Made by a program: the position numbers and the translations under genes | Source: Trogon surrucura | Taxonomy: Eukaryota > Chordata > Aves > Trogoniformes > Trogonidae | Direction: 5' to 3' | NCBI GenBank assembly: GCA_020746105.1 | Contig: CM036632.1 | Coordinates: forward strand, 7,238,001 to 7,302,000 | DNA: 64,000 bases | Shown: positions 36,681 to 50,480 of the stretch, piece after piece | How positions within the stretch are numbered: the stretch's first letter is position 1 | Layout: each line of letters opens with the position of its first letter | Notes under the pieces: model-generated | What the model saw: only the letters and a program-made list of their open reading frames with translations | Database searches by the model: none | What the model was told of the DNA's origin: nothing

Positions 36681-39600
36681 TCTAAAATAAGCCTAAGGAA
36701 AGGGAAAGAAAAACATGACCTGAATACACCTTGCTTTTAAAAATGCAGATAAACAACTGGAAACTTAAAAGATATTTTTCTGAAGTAACAGACAAAATAA
36801 AAACCAGTTATACAAAGCACAACATTGCTTACATTTTAAAAAAACAACGAAAACCCAACAACAAAACACTCCAACCAAATCAACCAACCAAACAAGAAGA
36901 TGAGGATTAAAGAGGTCCAAGACCAAACAGTCTTCACTGTCCCTTTGAGTTGATCTTATTGTTCCAGAGCCAAGGCACGCTGAAGCATCACCAGCACCAT
37001 TATCTGCTGTACCACATTCCGTGGTTAAAAGGAAAAGAATATAAATTTTCAGCTTGGCCCTCTTCATAGCTCCTGGCTATAGAAGGGAGAGGAAATGCAA
37101 GAGAGAGAAAGCCCCATTCCCAGACACAGACTCCTTTTGGCACACTGCAAACACAAACCTGTGCTTGGGAAACAGCAATGTTTGCACAGCTACAGTTATT
37201 TTCACTGTTTTTCTCTATCATACAGATTTTTTTTCTTTTACATTAAAACATACTAACCTCCCAAACCATGAAACATAAGAATGAACACAACTCCTGTTTC
37301 CAAAAAACAGGAGGCTTCCAAATTCAGCACCCTGATTGTCATTTTGGGTGCTATCTTTTGCATTTCATAATCTTACACTAAACAATTCTGTTGGACTTAA
37401 ATGACCTTTTTTTAGCCACTCCAATATGTTGGACTAAAGAGCATGATCTCTTGTTATTATGCAGACATGTCCAAGGCTTTTAAGAGAAAGATCTCTCTCA
37501 TAAATTGAATTACAGTAAAATGTTTACCTAAAACAAACACATGGGTATAGTTTAGCTATCAATATCCTTGTGCTTACTTAAGAAAAAGAATCCTTTACAA
37601 CATCAATAATAAGCTCAATGCCTCACTGTGCAGTGACTTTCTAGTCAAAACTATCAACACAATCCGTCTACAAGAATAATGCAAGACAGGCAAGCATTTG
37701 AGCTTCAAAGTTTTATGTTGTAACAGCAATCCTACAGTTTGTTGGAAAAAAAAAATCTATGTACAATTGTTTCTTCCTTCTCATTTCTGAAAAAATTATT
37801 ATGCCACTTTCTTATACGCTCTATATACACAGTTACACAAGTAGAGTGCAGGAAAGGAGAAGAAATGCTGTGATCTGCAGAAAGTCTTTTCGTAGTCCCA
37901 GTGTCAAGCTCAGCTAGTAACTATTATCTACAAACTCTTCTGGAGGAGTGTATTCTTCCCCTTCCCTCGTAAGTCGCATTAGAAAAGAAGTATTTCTTTG
38001 ATGGCCATAGTGATAACATGATGCCAACCTGATGCTACATACTGGGTGAGAAAAACAGGCCGGTTTTTGTGGGGGCTGACACAATACTGCTGAATGCCTT
38101 CAGGCCACTTCAAAGACGGACCAGTTGAGGCTAACTTAAACTAAACAAAACAAAACTTTATTATCCTTTCCCCTCAAATGTCTTCATTCACTGCTTGGCT
38201 TGGAACACCAGCAATGCAGGGCGAGACTGCATGAAGAAAGCATTTATAAAACAAAATTTATTATAAGTTATAACCAAGGGGCACAACTTTACACTGCATA
38301 GGGATGCACAAATTGTATGATAAAGGACCTCTTTAAGACGCAAGAGACAAATCTCGGCTCTCCCTCCCTTACTGCCTGGGCTGATGGCTTCTGGAGACCA
38401 CCAAGGACTTTTAGATCTATTTGGTTTATACACACCACCATTTTCCTAAAATAATCTTCAATATTTCTGAGAGCAAACAGGCTTTTCGCAACAGACTGAA
38501 ATGCCTGGATACCTTTTAGAATCTGAAATCACAGTGAAGAGCAAAGAGCTAGATGGAAACAGCAAGCAGGTGGAGAAACTGAAAGAACTCACCCTTTCTG
38601 CACTCTAGAAACTCTATCACACACAGCTCTTCCTAGTTCCCTGCTGCTCTTTGTGTTGTCTTCCTCCAAGAAGGACAACCTTAACACCACATGAGCAGCA
38701 GACAGATGGTTTGTCCAGACAGGTTCTCATCTCCATTCACAAGAATTCCCCCAACACAAAGGATCATGTTCAACACTCGTTCACATCAGTGAATCGCCGT
38801 TGATTTTGAGTGGAGAAATTTGCTCATGTAACAACTTTACACCCGAGATCAAGGCAACTATAAATAGATTGCCTGGGTATCTGATTAATGGTAGGCACCA
38901 TCTGATCTTAATTAAGAGTCAATCTGTTAACTCTGTGTATTGAGAGGTTTACCTCCTTCTCTTGGTTTGACATATGCACCATATGTTTTATTTGCCAACT
39001 GGGAAACCTGCTCTATAAACCACTAGCAGCTCTTCCAGGTGAAATACTGTGTGTACAGTTCTATGACATAACACATGATCTGAATATGCAGAAAGCATTC
39101 CATCTACTTCCAGGTATGCACACCCTATTTTATCTTTTTCAGCAGGCATTTGAATCTGTTAACCTGCTCACCAGTGTTCATAGAGACAGAATGAGAAGTT
39201 TCACCGTCCCCTTCTTTTCTAAGTATTAAAACACACGTAAACAAGTTCAGGATTGAATTACGTCTTGAAAGTCTTTGTATTACAAAGTTGCCATTGTTGA
39301 GTAGGTGCAAACAGAAAGTTTATGAAACAAACTAATCATTTTTCTTGCTGAATACACTTTTGGATTCCATATTTAGTCTCTGTCAGCACTGGAGACAGGT
39401 TATTTGCCCTAAAGGACAGCCTGGAACTAATCTCTATCCATTGACTTTACAGTACTGAAATAAAACGGCTAAAGTTAGATTGCTACCTGAGTCACTCCTC
39501 CTCTCGCTTAGCAAATAAATTACGTGTGTGTGAACACTCTGTGTGTTTCCTTAATAACTGAACTTATTTAACAGATCAAATTATTTTCAAAATCACTGAA

Positions 39601-40859
39601 GTAGCTGTCCAGGAATTTAAAATGTCAATGCCACACCAAACATGAATCCAGCCTTGCTTTTTGGTTAGAGCTGCTCAATAAATTCAAAACGTTAACACAA
39701 TTTCTGAGCTTTAAAAAATGACAAAACTCTTTAACCATTCCACCACTAAAAGGTGTGTATTTGTGTATAGACGCATACATGAAAGACTGAACTTTTAAAC
39801 TTATTTCAAGACTGTGAATTCTACACATTGAAGAGAGAAATGGAAACATGGCTTCCAGAACAATGTACTTGTCTGTCTGATCACTGCTACCATGATTCCT
39901 ACAGTGCAAATATCCATTCTGGCTAGGCCAGAACTAAGTTCTGCCTTCACCTTCATACTAGTACTGTTAACGAGATTGTTTATTAGTAAGTAATTTGCAA
40001 TGTGGGTGTTTCTCTCCAGAAACCACATGAAAACAATAAAACATTTATTTCAAGCTAGTGAACACTTGTCAAAACTACAATAATTCTGGCTACTTACAGA
40101 AGCATTGCTACTCAATATAAGGAAGAGCAGCAGGATCTCTCTGTAAAGCGCTTACCCCTTCGCATACAGTGCAACGTTAAACTTTGAGGTGGATCGTCAA
40201 ACAGGCTAGAAGGGGTTAAGACTGGCATCCCTGACTACCATATAGATATTTAGTATATTTAAGGACCTGCTACCTCGGGTGACAGAGACACATTATCAGT
40301 ACACCTCCCCTCTCCGCTGTCTAGCATGGAGGCAGAAAGACTGCAGCCAGCATTTGCCAGATGAACCGTGTTATTTTGCATTACTGAGGAGGTTTGTGTT
40401 CAAATGATAAACTGTGCTCAGTGACATTTTCTGTCATGGTCTTTTGCACTAAATTGAGCTCTGAAGAAGTCAGCTCAGCAGTAGCATTTGGAAGAGGGCA
40501 AGTTGCACAGAGAACAAAGACACAAATTACAGCTGAGAAGCTTTTATCTGTAAGTACCTGTCTGTATCTGCAAAGCTGCAGAAAAGTTGACCAAGAGCAG
40601 CAAGAACTCTTTCACCAGCTGCCTCAAAAGATCTTACTTAGGAACCACAGCGTTATGAGGGTGTGCGAATGAAGGAGAAAGAAAGAAAAAACACTTTTAA
40701 AGTTCTGGCTTTTGTACAAGCTTCCTGTACTACCTGTAGGTTCATTACGTGTGTTTTTCTAACCATCCTTCAGTGATGTTCCTTAATTACACAGCACAGT
40801 AATGAAATACACTCAAAATCAGCTGGAAATCTGCAAAGCAAATAGACTGTGTACAGCAC
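36681..40859. other. Non-coding sequence, nothing recognised
   Basis: Contains an A/C-rich tract (36838-36895, with ACCAA repeats) and the small hairpin at 37291. No gene or repeat family recognised. Confidence 0.45.
37291..37313 (+). repeat. Small inverted repeat (9-bp stem, 5-nt loop)
   Basis: CTCCTGTTT and AAACAGGAG are perfect complements separated by CCAAA. Too short for a miRNA precursor. Not followed by a T-run. Confidence 0.5.
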
Positions 40860-41400
40860 ATGGGGAGAAGGGAATCGGCTCAGCTCATGCTATTCAAACA
40901 AAAAACCATGCATTTCCAAGAGCTCTACCACTGCCAGGCTGCAGCATGGCAAGGTTTTCAAGTTAAATCATCGCATAATATGATGGTAATGAGTTTCTCA
41001 GCAATCATTATGTCTCTGTCAGATGGTAATAAAATGGAGTATTTGTCTCTGTTCTTGGTGTGCTCGGAGAATATGTAGGTACGCCAGTCCTCATTATATC
41101 TTGATAGAAACAAAACCCATTAGCACAGGTGCTATATGTTTTAATGAGGGAGACATGTAGAAACGAATCCAGGTCAATTATAATGAAATGGTTACACTTA
41201 GCCAAAACTGATAAAAATCTAATTATGTCCATATCAGCAGACTGTTTCATAGATGTGTAGTGTTGATCTACTCATGGTAGGAGTGTATAATGGGGCTTTC
41301 AACTAAATGACTCTTGGTAATTGGTAGGTAAGGAATGACGTTTGTATGATCGGTACTGTTTTTCAACTGTAAATCAATACATAACTGAATATTATTTCTT
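40860..41400. promoter_or_regulatory. Block resembling a conserved non-coding element
   Basis: High-complexity, TAAT/ATTA-rich sequence with a repeated core (ATGATGGTAATGAG at 40980-40993 and AGATGGTAATAAAATG at 41020-41035), the near-palindromic E-box AGCACAGGTGCT (41122-41133) followed by TTTTAATGAGG, and GGTCAATTATAATG. No coding signal on either strand and no known repeat. Inferred enhancer-like from motif content only. Confidence 0.3.
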
Positions 41401-44103
41401 TGGGAAAAATATTTTTAAACTGTTTTGCTTCTTATAGTCATCAAAAAGGAGAGGCTTCCAAGAAAAAGACAAATCTTATTCTGTTGATAAGCTATAATGG
41501 AAACAGGTTGCAGCTTTATACATGTCATTGATCCTTAAAGGTAAGAGTCAGACCTGAAATCATAATTACAATTTTCAGGACTAGATCAGAGAAATCTAGA
41601 GATACACAGACATCAATGTGTTCACTCTTTTCAACTGTACTACAAATAACTTAGCAAGTGGCCATATTTGACCCACTCTTTCAAGCTTCCACACCACACC
41701 TACCCAGGACTTGTCCATTCCAAGCCACATTTGGGACAGAGTTGACAGCGGTTAGCTGTTAAATACACGATAGGGAAGGTGTGTGCGCACCCCAGGCAGG
41801 GAGGATACAGGACAACAAGTTTCTAAACTAGCATCAGCCCATTCATGACACTCGCCACATGGTCAGGAAGCCCAAACTGAAAGTCTCAAGAGACTCAGCC
41901 TGCCCTCAGTAGACATTGCTGTCATTAGCATGAGGCTTGCCTGGCTGTATTTTCATAGCTCTGTCTTAGCAAGCCCTGCAATCTGCTGAAGCCATCATCT
42001 GCTTAAGGCTACAAGACTGGGAGGATAAATTTCTCCAGGCTAAGCAATGGTATGCTTGATGTTAGCCCCCACAAACAGGAACAGGAATACGTTTTGTCTT
42101 GAATAGGTCACATGGAGGGGTGAAACGTCTGCCTAATTTTTTCCTTTTTGTATGACTTACATCCTGAAAGAAAATACAAACTCTGCTATGAGACTGCTCC
42201 AAATGAACTCCAGATGAAATCTCAAACTGGCCCAAATTCCCAGACTTCAGTGGATGCTTTGAACAGGCACAAAGAGTGAGAGGCTGATAGCTCTAAGCTT
42301 GAAAACATATTCACATATGGCTGCCCCATTTGTTCCTAACTCACTGAAAGCAACGGAATTGCTTCCATGTTATACGTGTGTAAGCATTTTTACAGATCAC
42401 AGCTATAAAGCACAAGATAAAAATAGTTGTAGAGTCTCATATCTTTGACAGTTGTCCGTACTAGGTGATTCACAGAACTAAATTTCTCCACTTATCCATT
42501 ATACACTTCCTTTACCTGCTTTACTCCTTCTTTGCTTCCTTTTTTCTAAGGAGAAGTTGCTTTAAATTTGTATTTTCAGCTCGTTTACTTGCTACAGCTT
42601 CAGAGAGTTTCAGTCTTGAAAATATACACTTTCAGTTTAGCATACAAGTCTATGCCTGATACCAAACAGCACCAGATTAATTTCTGCCATTTGTATAGCA
42701 TCTAGGGCTACCTTCTTTCCTTCTGCAGCATAACTGTCATTTTTCTAAAAGGGCCTTCTGGTTTCTCCAGGCACATTATGTATTATTTCCCTAAAGGATA
42801 ATGACAGGGAAAAGAACTGCAATCAAGTTTACATATTTCTTTAGAAATGGGTTATCTAAAATTCAAATTCACATTAAATAATAATAATTGTTGGAGTAAC
42901 AAAAATTCTCTTTTGCATGGGGGAATTTGTTCCGCAGGGATTTAAAAGTCATTTTTTTGAAGTGGCTACAAATAATAGTTTCAAGGAAGCATGTTTATTT
43001 TCTTATAAAGAGGATTCTTCTCACACTGAAATCTTACAGCTTGGTTTTTTGAAAACCTGTCTTCATCTCAGAAGACCTGTCCTCTTGTCACTCAGCAAGT
43101 GTCCTCACAGCTTAGTGTGGGACCAACTTAAAGATACCCAAAGCAGTTCTACACCAGCTGTACCGCCACACCGAGCAGTGGGCCACGAGTATCATGACCA
43201 GAATAGGAAACAGCCTGGGCACACTCTCTTTAGCCCTTTCCATCATTACGAGGGCAAGCCTCACACTTCAGGTGTCTCTGCTGTTCTGAAGCCCAATTCG
43301 TTGGGCACTAGTACATCCTCCTGTACGTCCTCTACTTCACGGTCAAAGAGACACAAAGTTATTGGGGAGAACACGGAGGCTGTAGCTGCACTCACTCCTT
43401 TCACAGTCCCCTGACACGCTCCCAGCAATTTGCCCATTCTCAGCAGCCGAGCCGGTCTCAGTGCGCCAAACGGGAAAACTGCAGGTACCATGGCAGGGAA
43501 TCTAACCTGAGCCTTTCCACAGGATGCAACAAGTGACCAAGAATAGTAGAGTAGAAAGAAGGAGGGGAATAATCACAGAGATGAAGATACGTCCAACACT
43601 ACCGATATGAGAGCAGAACCAGTAGTGAAGCAGTTGCTCTATCTGCAACCAAAGACAAACCTCGGATGTTCCCCAGACTGCAGGGATTTATAATCCCACT
43701 CTCACAGAAACCAGCTCCTTGACCGAGAACTTTTGATGTAACATCTCTGACCCAAATTCTTCTTGCTTTCAAGTATTATACAGGAGCAATGGGGCAATTA
43801 AATCTTAGTTGTGCTGGACGTGAACATACTGCTTTGGATGTCCATCAAACAACCGTCATATGTCAACAGAAGATTATGAAAATCACAACAAATTCTCCTC
43901 TCTCCTCTGAAACATTAAACCTTCATTTGCTCAGTAATAACAATCCTCTTTCTGTGTCTCTGTCTTTCAACCTCCTAGAACTGCCAGAAAAAGACAAAAG
44001 CAGACTTTTTCTATTAGTTGAACAGGCAGCCAAATTCCTGCCATAATACGAACATGAAGAGAATTGTTGTATAAGACTTCATGTTTTCTATAGCAGAGAG
44101 CCA

Positions 44104-44145
44104 CGTTTGCTGCTTATATATGCTCGTTTGCTGCTTATATATTCT
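44104..44145 (+). repeat. Two-copy 21-bp tandem duplication
   Basis: The unit CGTTTGCTGCTTATATATGCT is followed directly by a second copy with one difference (TCT for GCT at its end). A recent local duplication. Confidence 0.8.
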
Positions 44146-47100
44146 CTCAAATTAACAGGAGATAATCTGTGGGTGATCTGCTGCCTGTTATATTGGTTTG
44201 CAATCTAAAATCAGATCTGGGGCTCTGCACGTCACTGACTAAGATTAGATCATGTCATGACATAGTGCCTGATAACCTTTGCAGAGCTGGATTTGTAGTG
44301 ACAAGTTTAGCATAACACTAAAATACAAATCATTTTGAGATTTCAGCAATCAGTAAATGTACTCAATGCCTTATTTTCTCCAACGCAGTCAACCCATATA
44401 TAAATTACAAAAAGCTCTTGTCTTTTTCACTACTATTATTTATTTTCTAAGAGCTTATTTAGAAGTTATCAGGAATCCGCACACACTTATTCACCAGTGT
44501 AATTGCCTGGAAACTTTTCGGTCTTTCTGGTGTGACATTTTTCACCTTGAAAGGGACATTTGCATTGAGAGTTGAAAACAATTTTCAAACTCAAGGCTGA
44601 GAACACCTAGGATTGCTATTACTCATCTTTACCAAGTACTGGCAGTTTTAAACCTCCTGAGTACTGAGAGAGCTGTGTAATTTCCTAAGAGAGTCAACTA
44701 TTGTGCGACACCGTTGTTTTCATGTGATAGCACTTTCAAATCATTAGTCCACAGAATTCTACACATATCTGTAAACAGGTATGATTTATAGCTTGCAGAA
44801 TTAAAATATTACATTTTAACAAAAAAATTGTACTAAAAAGTCCCTCTGGATTTCTGAGGAAAATGCATCACCACTTTACAATTTACATTGGGATAGCACA
44901 GAGGAGGGATGAATAAAACCCCCACTGTGGTGGTCAGAATGTAAATAAGAGAAAACAACAGCTCTTTCACAAAGAACTTAAGCTTTACAGTTCAAAAATA
45001 TCTATTTGAGACATCATAAGGAACTGATAACACAAGTATAATTAATTATTACCAAAAAAATGAAATTGGATCCACAACATTTTCTTTTTTTTCCGTTTTA
45101 AAGAAAAATAAATGCCAATCTGCTCTACCACATTTGAAGAAAAAGGCTATTACAAACAACTTAGAATTTAAATCAACTCCCTATGTGCACCAACACTGGA
45201 TCATTTCGGATCAACACTGTCACTTAAGACAATGTTTTCCCAACTTTGGATTATTTTTTTTAAAAAATTGCATTTAATTTGAAAAAGGTTAAAAAAGAAC
45301 AACCATTATACTGTTTTATGAAAACTAAACTATTTCATAAAACTTGAATCAACTAATGAAATGCTTTCATGTTGGTGGCGCTTATTTCTCACCAGTTTCT
45401 GCTGACATATCATCCTGTTCCCACTTGTGTGGCAGAACTTTACCCCCCAGTATCTTAACAGATCCCACAAATACATTGAGTGGGTGGCCTTTGACTTCAT
45501 ACAGGATACGGTGGAGTTGTGATACCACAATTGAATCCTGACTGAGACAAATACTGAAATGTACAAGATCGTGACCTTAAAGTTATCAAGTGGACATTCA
45601 AAGACCACTTCAAATAATAGAGCTTCAGAAGAATACTATGTTTTCCAATATCAGTAACAAAACTCTTCTGGAAGAGCACTTATCATAGTCGAGAGATCAG
45701 TGATAAGAAATTGAGCCATGGTGTATTCTGCTAATAACTGTGCCCTTATCCAATGACTTACTTGTCTAAAGGACAGGAAGAATGTATTTATAGGGCTTCA
45801 TCTGTCAAACCTCCATTATTCTTTTTTCTATTTACCCTACATAAAGCAGCAGAACAAAAAACCATTCCCTTCCACTGCTGTAATCAAAGTGATGGTGTTT
45901 CACATCAAAACATTTATTTACTGCATGGATTAAAGGATTAAGTTGTATAGGAGTACTTTGCCCAACATTTTGTGCTTGTGTTATAACTCTGCTTCTCCTG
46001 ATCTCCATACCACTGACACAATACATTGATAAAATGATTTTCCCATCATGGCTTGTTTGTTTGTTTCTGATGTATACAGAACTAAAGTAACAAAAATAAG
46101 ATTCCTAGGTCATTTTCTCCAATGAGGTTAACTCCTCAGACAGCTCCATTAACATGCCATGTATCTTCTGCCCAAGAATTGCTCCTTTTTTGCAGAGAAG
46201 ATAATGGGAATTCATTCCTACTGAATGTTTGTAGCACACTTAAAGGCATTCGTATAAAAGGAGGAAGAAGCAAAGGCCATTCCTGTTCCCAGCTGTGGTA
46301 CTCTGAAGTGAAACAAAGATGTTACTATAGTGACCAGCAAATCTATGGCTCAATCAACTTTCTCTATGTTTCTTCTTTGTCCTTTTGAGACATTCAGCGA
46401 GACCTAGAGGTGTTTGTAGGACATGGTGGAAACTCTCACCCATTTGCTGCATTCACACACCAGAGGGGAGCTACAGCTGTGCTAATACACCCACAACTCT
46501 CAGTGCAGGGCCACACGGCCCCACCAGCTTCAGTTCTGAAGGCATTGTGGCCCAAGTGCCCTTAGCTGATCAGCTCTACCCTTTGTCAGGTGGAATTCAG
46601 TTCAGCAGATCAACCAGTTGACAGGGTTACATTTCTACTGAGCCTGGAGGAAGCTCAGGGATCTCATACTGTGTTGTTCAGGACAAAACAGACAACAAGC
46701 CCTGGGACACATTTCACTTGTGGGAAATGCAAGTAAGATATTAATATTACCAACCTTCTATTATAGCTGTTACTTTGGGCTCCCTGCAAATTCAGGCAGG
46801 TATCATTGCATCAGGTTCTATCTATCACACAGTAACAGCTGCCTTAGGAAAATGCACAGGAAAATTCCTCCCCTTTTTCTGCACTAGTAAGAGGAAGTAC
46901 ATCCAGGTATCTCCTTTTCCCAATAGGTTTCCAGTTCTCTGCAGCTTTTGCTTCATGAATTGTTGACTTAGTGTAAGCAAATACGATAAGCTAATTTAGA
47001 ATTATTGCCTAATGATTATGAAAGAGCAAAATAAAATAAGAAGTGTCCTAATCACTCTCTTATTAATCTTCTTATATTTTGCAAGGCACGTATTGGTGTG

Positions 47101-48448
47101 TTGCTGCTGTTGTTTAAGATTATGCCTTTAAGGTTTATCTTGTATCTTCAGGCTTCTGCTCTTTTGTGATTAAATGCATAAAAGCAAGTGGAATAATAAT
47201 TATGTAATTTATGTTCATACACTTCCTCCCACTGGCATGCTGTTTCTTGACTGAAATTGTATTTGATTCATGAACAGCTACCTATTAAAGATGGCGGGGA
47301 CAGATACTGCAAATCCCTAAGAGCAATCATGAAATAATATTTCAGCTACACCACAGATGTCAGGTCCATTTGCACATTTTTATCACCGAATCATATTCTG
47401 TAATCCACCGCTTCAACAGACAGTATTTATTCCTGCTACTTTTGAACAATATTAAAACCACATAGAGAGGTGAATCATACAACTCTCAGCACGCAGTACT
47501 TACCATTGATTCAGGCAAAACAGGAATACAATTGCTAATCAAACCCACAAATACAGAGAGACAAATTTTGCAACTAAGGAAATTAATTTGTGTGTTTGTG
47601 CTGTCTTTCACTCTAGGAAAAGTGTAATATGTCAAAAGTACTAAACTAACACACATAAAATAAATGGGAAGAATTCTGCTAAAGGTAAAGGGGGCAACAT
47701 TTCTACATCTGTATCCAGCTCCCGAGTGATGAAACTAACCATAGCAGAACAGCAACACAGCGCTTACACAGCCTGTCTGAAAACTGAGCACAGAATTCCC
47801 ATCTGTGCTGAACCATCCCACAGCATCACATCTGTCACAAAAAGAATGAAACAAGCATTTTTGTGTTTTCAGGAGTTACCTCATTCACAACATATTGGCT
47901 TAGTGGAACATCCAAAGCAGAGAGAAGCAAGCCGTCATTTCATCCAACACTTCCACTAAGAGTTTATGTGCAATACTAATAAAATAAAAAAAATACTACT
48001 TCCTCTGCAGAAATCTCCAAAGGCTAAAGCAATAACAACGCATCTCACGCAGGAAGTATCTAGCTACACATCTGGAAACCAGATACAGCCTGCAAGGCAA
48101 ATTCATCTGACCCCGTTTACTTTTCGTATTGTGATTTTGCCATCTCCTACGTATCTGCGCACATCCATGCATTTAGTCTCATTTGTCAAGCATGTGTAGT
48201 AAATGGGAGAAGAAGGTAAAGGGGCTATGGGAGATCACAGAAGTTTGGACACCGTCCCACAGAAGTGTCACAAAACTCATGTAATCCCAGCAAAATTGAG
48301 TTTGGGCCACCCACATTGTAGTACCTTCACAAGAAAGAGAAAAAGATTATTTTAACTGAATGCAGCAATTTTCACCCACAGACTACAAAGCAAGTATGTT
48401 TTACAACCCACCCACAAGTATCAAATCTTTTTTTTCTCCGCCACTTAC

Positions 48449-48517
48449 TTCAGAATGTGGACTGTGCAGCATTCCCAGAGTTAGACAAGAAATCCCGAAG
48501 TCCTGACCCCTAGTTCT
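48449..48517 (-). other. Candidate 69-nt exon
   Basis: The acceptor GTGAGATTTTGCAG ends at 48518 and the donor CTGAA|GTAAGTGGC starts at 48448. It is in phase 0 on both sides with 23 open codons (RTRGQDFGISCLTLG...). No family is recognised. The acceptor tract has several purines, which lowers confidence. Confidence 0.2.
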
Positions 48518-49989
48518 CTGCAAAATCTCACAAAGATGAAGAGCAGTCTCTTCAGTCCCTTCACATGCTCAAGCTGAAAAAAAAATTTAAAAAAAAAAAT
48601 TTTAAAGTGATAGCATAGAGTTTATTGCACGAGATGTTAGAAAACTAGCCTTTACAATACTGCATGCACTTAATTTACAGAATTTTAATTTGGCATCTTT
48701 TCTTACTTGATAATTGCTCTTTTTTTATTACAGAAAAGAATGGGCACAGCTGTTACACAATGAAACAACATTTCAGTGACACCACCAGACCTCAATTAAA
48801 AGTTCTGTGCCACTTGTACTGCTTCAAGGGATGGTTAAGCAATACTGACCCACTGTAAAGTAGTTTATGAACTGCTACTGATGAGAACTCTTGCTGAATA
48901 AGCAGAATAGATTCTTTAATGCCAAACAGCAGCAAGGAGTGGAGAGAGACAATAATTAATGTGTTAGTAGCAAGAGAAACAAAGAGCCTGCAAAGGTCTC
49001 TGTCCTCTCCCAGATAACAGACCGAGAAAGTTCCTTTAATATACTTGGTACTGTAACAGTTCATGGAGGCTGGACTAAGGTTAAGCAGTGGTTGATTGAT
49101 TAAGGTACAACTCTGACAGCATCTTAGAGCCTGGATAAATATCCTTTCCTAAAAAAAGAATAAAATTAGGCTGCAGGCAGCAAGTGAGGCCTGGTATGAG
49201 GGCATAGAGCACACTGATTTTAAAAGCTAAAGCCACTATCACTTCTAAGTATAACAGATGTCTATATCATGTTCAGAAGCATAAGAATCAGGTGAACTGG
49301 AAAGGGTTTTTATCAGCACTTCGTTATGACAGCTGATTTCCAGGAAAGTTAAGGGTTTTCTTCAGAGAAATCCAACCGGCACCACTTAAATGACAAGGTA
49401 CACATTTGCACAAAGTGCTAAAGAGGTTCACATTGTTGAACACAACAGTAAATAAATAGTTTCTGTCCTCATAAATCTGAAAGGCTGCACTGCCAAAATA
49501 CAGGACAGGGGAGAAAGCACCCACACCAGTTACTGCTTCCCCCTTGGAAACAGACACAGCAGAATGTCATGAACCACCTGAATCTTCGCCATGGCTGCAG
49601 GGTTTGCACCTCATTTCTTACAAGAAGCACAATATGATCTTTCAGGACTAGAAAAGGTCAAGACAAGTTTTATAGCTCACTCAAGGAAGATTTTCCAAGA
49701 GCACATTAACCATATGCAGTGGTCCAGTGGAGTCAGGAGTCAACGCACCACCAAATTAAAAAAAAATAAAGAATAGTAACTGCTTTTTCTAGCACTGAAA
49801 TCTCTTAATGAGCTTCTGTGACTGTCGTCAAAGTCCTGGCTGCAGAAGATCCACCCATCAGAATAAGTTACCACAGCTAAAATCGCTTGGTGGATATCGC
49901 TTGCCATCCGCGGCAGAACAGTCTTTTATCCATTAACATAAAACTTTAAATACTGTGGGGAAAGAAAACCCAAACAACTCAAACAATGA

Positions 49990-50480
49990 AACAAACCCTA
50001 GGGAAGCACCTTCCTTACCGTTCTGCCAGGCTCAGCTCCAGCTCCAGCTCCAGCCCCAGCCCGCCACCTCTCCTCCCAGCCTCCAGCTCCCTCGGTTTGC
50101 CGGGATCCCCTCAGTCGCCCCCAGTCCCACCAGCACAGGCAGGAGCGAGGCACGACGGCACCTTCCACCACCCCCTATTGCACCCTCCTCCTCCATCTCC
50201 CCAGGGCTTCACTTCTGATGCTCCTCCAGTCTGCAGGGCTCGCCCGCAGGTGGGGGCCTCACGGCCGCTGCTTCCCCTCACGCACACCTGTGCTGGGGCA
50301 GCAGCTGCTCCTCGCGTGGCTGAAGTTCCCTCCAGTTTCCCTAAACTGGCTGGAACCGGCACGGGCCAGTTTGGAGCCTCTTCCCCACCGGGCACGGCTC
50401 CAGCCCGTGCTACCCACACCCCGGCACTTACACCCCCTGCGCTCAGCCGTGGTGTTTTCCGTGGGGTAACTGGAAAAAAA
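49990..50480. promoter_or_regulatory. GC-rich, CpG-bearing block (weak CpG island)
   Basis: The block is about 60-65% GC in an AT-rich neighbourhood, with roughly two dozen CpGs between 50060 and 50460 by hand count. The hand-estimated observed/expected CpG is near 0.55, borderline for an island. It begins with a short tandem repeat (CAGCTC)3(CAGCCC)2 at 50033-50062. Open frames on both strands (49986-50486 plus; 50111-50419 minus) are low-complexity Pro/Ala/Ser/Gly products of the base composition and I do not call them genes. On the minus strand the block ends in a good splice donor (AGAACG|GTAAGGAAGG, exon edge 50019), as expected of a promoter with a first exon reading leftward. Confidence 0.45.

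Larger units (their letters stand above)
41401..49989. other. Non-coding sequence; one 165-codon open frame of unknown status
   Basis: The frame 42917-43414 (plus) is the longest in the window besides the CR1 tail (Ser/Thr/His-rich, with TSTSSCTSSTSRSKRHK near its end). It has no recognised domain, its 3' part is also open on the opposite strand (43261-43491), and its start context is ordinary, so I do not call it a gene. A/T tracts lie at 48575-48603. 47160-47300 holds homeodomain-like and YY1-like sites. Confidence 0.4.

Noticed and set aside
37291-37313. Hairpin considered as a miRNA precursor
   Set aside because: The 9-bp stem with 5-nt loop is far too short; no extended pairing around it.
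43261-43491. 76-codon minus-strand frame opposite the 165-codon frame
   Set aside because: Antisense overlap of a doubtful frame; no family features.
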